Positions 61,237 through 64,000 of a stretch of DNA of 64,000 nt are shown here, piece after piece. Source of the DNA: Micrococcales bacterium (lineage in GTDB: Bacteria; Actinomycetota; Actinomycetes; S36-B12; UBA10799); the NCBI GenBank assembly GCA_016703125.1, contig JADJCR010000011.1, forward strand, positions 26,526-90,525, read 5' to 3'. The notes under the pieces were generated by a model. It was not told the origin of the DNA. It saw nothing but the letters and a program-made list of their open reading frames with translations, and ran no database searches. Each line of letters starts with the position of its first letter. Within the stretch, counting starts at the first letter, position 1. The position numbers and the translations under genes are program-made.

Positions 61237-62913
61237 CTACTTGTCGTCGATGACGGGATCGTGAAATACGGATCCGTCGTGCGCCGGGACCGGGCGACGG
61301 TCCTCCGCCATCACCGGAGCAGCTTCCTCGACCTCGTGACGCAGGTGGGCCTCGGCAGCCTCGAGTTCTGCGCGCGTCGGCAACGGAATGTTGTCGGCGT
61401 GAAGAAAGTTCCGGAGTTTCGCCTGCAGCCGCTTCTTGCGGGCACCGGGTTGCCGCACACCGTTCTCGTCGATCCCTTGGGGCATCGGCAGCGGTGCACG
61501 GTCCGGCGGCAGACATGGGCACGGCCTTCTCCTCGTCGGAGATGGGTGCGTGGATCTCGATGAACTCACCGTGCGGAAGGCGCAGGATGTTGCCGGTCTC
61601 CATGCCGTGGAGCAGCTGTCCCGATCGCGGCGCTGCAGGCCCAGACAGATCCGCTTCGTGGCGATGAAGCCCAGCGGCGGTACGACGACGATCGCCCCCC
61701 GCAGGAACCACGTGATCGCGTTGATCGACCAGTCGAAGAAGCTGGCGATCAGGTCGTTGCCACCACCGATCCACAACAGGATGTAGAACGAAAGGGCCAT
61801 GGCACCGAGTGCAGTGCGGACGGAGCGTTGCGAGGCCGGTCGAGCAGGTGGTGCTCGGACTTGTCGCCGGTCGCCCACTGTTCGATCCACGGGTACAGGC
61901 CCATGACGGTGAAGAGGATGCCGGGGAGGATGGCGGCCGGGACCAAGATGTTCCAGCTGATCGTGTATCCGAAGATGACCCATTCCACGTTGGGCATCAT
62001 CCGCAGTGCCCCTTCGAGGAACCCGATGTACCAGTCGGGCTGGGCGCCTGCCGTGACGGGCGGTGTGTAGGGGCCGTAGAGCCAGATCGGGTTGATCGTC
62101 ACAGGCCCGAGATCAGGGTGATGATGCCGAGCGACCACGAAGAAGCCGCCGGCTTCGCCGTGTAGATCGGTAGGAGCCGGTAGCCGACGACGTTGTCGTT
62201 CGTGCGGCCAAGGACCGGGAACTGCGTGTGCTTCACGGTACCAGACCATGATCAGGTGCGCGGTGAGCAGCGCCGGGATCAGGCCAGGCACGAGCAGGAT
62301 ATGGACCGCGTACAAGCGGCTGATGAAGTCCGTGCCGGAACTCGCCACCGAACACTTGAAAGAAGTTGAGGTACGTGCCCACCAGCGGGATGGAGACATG
62401 ATGCCCTGCGCGATGCGCAGCCATCCGGAGCGGCAGATCGTCGGGCGGGGGGCAGCCCGCGAAGCCGACCAGCAGGGCCATAGTGAGCAAATAGGCGCCG
62501 ATCGCATACAGTTCATCTCGCGTGGCTTGCGGAAGGCGCCGGTGAAAGACGCGGCTCAGGTGCGCACCGTGATCGCCGCGACGAAGAACAGGGCCTGGTA
62601 GTGCACTGGCGCATGAGCGGGCCGCCGCGGATGTCGAAGGAGATGTTCAGGGTGGGCGTACGCCTCGGACATCTCCACGACCAGGCGGCACGTAGAGACG
62701 TTGCGGGCGATCCCCTCAATCATCGACGGTTTGAAGAACAGCGTAATTAGACGCCCGACAGCAACTGCGATGAACGGTGCACAGGGCGTCTCGCGGGCGC
62801 GAACGACCAGTGCTCGGGGAACACCTTGCCCATCTGCTTCTTGAGACTTGCTCGAACCCCAGGCGGTCATCCCAGCGCACCGTCTTGCCTGCCGTGTTCA
62901 CCGTCGCGCTCAT
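61237..62913 (-). pseudogene. qcrB: cytochrome bc1 b subunit, many single-base frameshifts (likely sequence errors)
   Basis: ATG 62913 (SATVNTAGKTVRWDDRLGFE) overlaps the qcrA TGA. Stretches in alternating frames read the QcrB protein through: IALYS-type first helices (poor), MSEAYAHPEH, SLPDDLL-like, GLRIAQGIM, PGLIPALLTAHLIMVW, AGGFF, INPIWLYGPYTPPVTAGAQPDWYIGFLEGALRMMPNVEWVIFG, LPGILFTVMGLYPWIEQW, EHHLLDRPRNAP, ALSFYILLWIGGGNDLIASF, TKRICLGLQRRD and the RLPHGEFIEIH C-terminus. More than ten indels are needed. The residues remain family-typical, so the gene is probably intact in the organism. Confidence 0.85.
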
Positions 62914-63951
62914 GCGTCGCCACGCTCCCAGAAGGCTCGGACCCACAGGTTCTGCGGAAGCCGTCACCAGCGACGAGGTACCCTCGAAAGTCGGGGAAAA
63001 TCATTATTAGTAGTTGCGGTAACCGGCACGCCACGGCCGAAAACGACGTTGCCGGCGTCACTCAGATCGAACGTCGACTGAAGTGACGGGATACAACAAA
63101 TGATGCGTCCGTTGTTCGTAGGCGCAATCGGACAGCCCCGTGGAGTACAGATCTTGGAGAAGGCGGGATACGCCGAAGTCCCGGTTCTCGCCCTGCTGAG
63201 ACGATCTCCTGCGGCTCCATGCGCGCCAGGATGATCGCGGCCTTCGCTCGGGCGTTGAGGGTTGCCCTCCTCGTGCTGGACCTCCGGCGGGTCCGCCGGC
63301 ATCGCGGAAGATAGCCACCGCCGGGCCAGATCCGAGGGGGCCGGACAGGCCGACCGGTGGGATCGACGACGATCGGGAGCCAGGCTTCCACTAGCGTCTC
63401 GCGCAGGATGGTGCCCGGCGGCGGCCCGGGTCGCGCAGCCATCACGGTCAAAGGGATCCCGGGAACGCGCCATAGCCGTGAGCAGTGAGCGACGGATGAT
63501 GGGCGCTGCGCAAGCCGAATCCGCGAAGTAGTGTCGAAGGCCTCGACGGCCGCCTGCGGTCCTCCTCTGTTGAGAGGACAGCGGGTGGCAAGTACGCCAC
63601 CTCTTCCTACTCGTTCATCAACTTCTCGGACCGGTGGATGCACCGGCACCGATGAGGAAGATCGCCAGGCAGAAGGTCACGACGAGGGCGTGTTTCAGCG
63701 TTGACGCTGCCGAAGCCCGAAATATAGACAGGAGCAGTCGATCAGGATCGCCACGAAGGCGACCACGAAGGCACCGTCATCACGGGCCGAACAGGAACAT
63801 CAAGGTGACGCTCCGCTCAGCGCGACGGGCGGCCTTCGAGTCCACATCATTGCGGCGCGGCCGGTGTGCCAGCAATGCCGCGACGACTGCCTCCTCGATG
63901 GCGGCGGCCTCGTCTCGCCGTGGTAGCGGGCAGTTAATCGTAAGTGCTCAT
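62910..63951 (-). pseudogene. qcrA: Rieske iron-sulfur subunit, many frameshifts (likely sequence errors)
   Basis: From ATG 63951 (overlapping the qcrC TGA) to TGA 62910 (overlapping the qcrB ATG), 1042 bases, close to the usual 350 codons. Pieces in several frames: LRETLVEAWLPIVVDPTGRPVRP, LNARAKAAIILARMEPQEI, the Rieske cluster box with ICT...GCPIA, YEQRTHHLL and QSTFDLSDAGNVVFG, GYLVAGD, and an end that reads PSFWERGDA once one C is removed near 62935. Electron entry subunit of the bcc complex with its three N-terminal helices largely unreadable here. Confidence 0.8.
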
Positions 63952-64000
63952 CGGACCTTGGCTCCGATCCAGACGCGGACGCGATGAGGGCCAACAGGCC
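63948..64000 (-). CDS. qcrC: 3' end of qcrC (partial, one frameshift)
   Basis: The last bases of a minus-strand gene read LLALIASA, then after a one-base shift WIGAKVR and TGA at 63948-63950, overlapping the qcrA ATG. This C-terminal helix plus short basic end suits QcrC, the dihaem cytochrome c subunit, whose gene normally precedes qcrA. The identification rests mainly on position. Confidence 0.55.
   Translation of the reverse strand, partial: PVGPHRVRVWIGAKVR

Noticed and set aside
61082..61774. A 230-residue minus-strand frame as a separate gene
   Set aside because: It begins in the qcrB C-terminal coding region (HGMETGNILRLPHGEF), crosses the hairpin and ends in the start of the acetyltransferase; it is a chance fusion created by a frameshift.
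1..64000. tRNA, rRNA or CRISPR loci
   Set aside because: No cloverleaf with a TTCRANYC-type arm, no conserved rRNA stretch and no regularly spaced direct repeats were seen by eye; a covariance search would be needed to be certain about tRNAs.

Overview
The window is high-GC DNA from an actinobacterium (Actinomycetota), probably a metagenome or draft contig. This rests on the gene content: a type I glutamine synthetase with an adenylylation tyrosine, DUF4191 and DUF3043 proteins, the PspA-PspAA-HtpX-PspAB module, a lipoprotein-type CtaC with a CtaF subunit, a qcrC-qcrA-qcrB order, and many GTG starts and 4-base ATGA/GTGA overlaps. From memory, the backbone order glnA - RDD - DUF4191 - lipA - lipB - sucB - lpd - pepA - cta/qcr resembles Streptomyces. 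I cannot name a genus.

Layout. 0-3.3 kb: a conserved small protein, a collagen-like exported protein and glnA. 3.5-20.5 kb: a polyamine/amine catabolic region with two class III aminotransferases, two PuuB-like FAD oxidases, a complete PotABCD-type importer, an aminoaldehyde dehydrogenase, a methylmalonate-semialdehyde dehydrogenase and a kynureninase. It is interrupted by a PadR-DUF1048-ABC export cassette whose ATPase gene is broken. 20.5-32 kb: RDD, DUF4191, lipoate synthesis (lipA, lipB), 2-oxoacid dehydrogenase E2 and E3, leucyl aminopeptidase and gcvT. LipA and LipB make the lipoyl group used by E2, and E3 reoxidises it. 32-35 kb: a truncated CobT-like protein coupled to a P450, divergent from an alpha/beta hydrolase. 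35.2-40.8 kb: a cobalamin-riboswitch-led ECF uptake operon with two exported proteins, one resembling the alpha/alpha barrel of transcobalamin. 41-46 kb: small proteins, a frameshifted aldo/keto reductase and the Psp envelope-stress operon. 45.8-54 kb: nadA, an A-type Fe-S carrier, aat, tusA, a cysteine-desulfurase-like protein lacking its PLP lysine, ctaC-ctaD-ctaF and an L,D-transpeptidase lipoprotein.

54.4-60.5 kb is a nested mobile element. A decayed or badly sequenced IS21-type element (istA/istB, 55-bp terminal inverted repeats) has its istA split by an intact recombinase-in-trio (RIT) element: three overlapping tyrosine-recombinase genes between 83-bp terminal inverted repeats that differ at one position. 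Beyond it lie a broken maltose-type O-acetyltransferase and the end of qcrC plus qcrA and qcrB. All are full of single-base frameshifts although the encoded residues stay conserved in each frame, so I read the last 3-4 kb as low-accuracy consensus rather than true decay.

Three families of palindromic intergenic repeats are visible. One has three copies with an identical 29-21-29 arm-loop-arm geometry. Another has two copies of a nested 74-bp palindrome between convergent genes. No tRNA, rRNA or CRISPR array was found.
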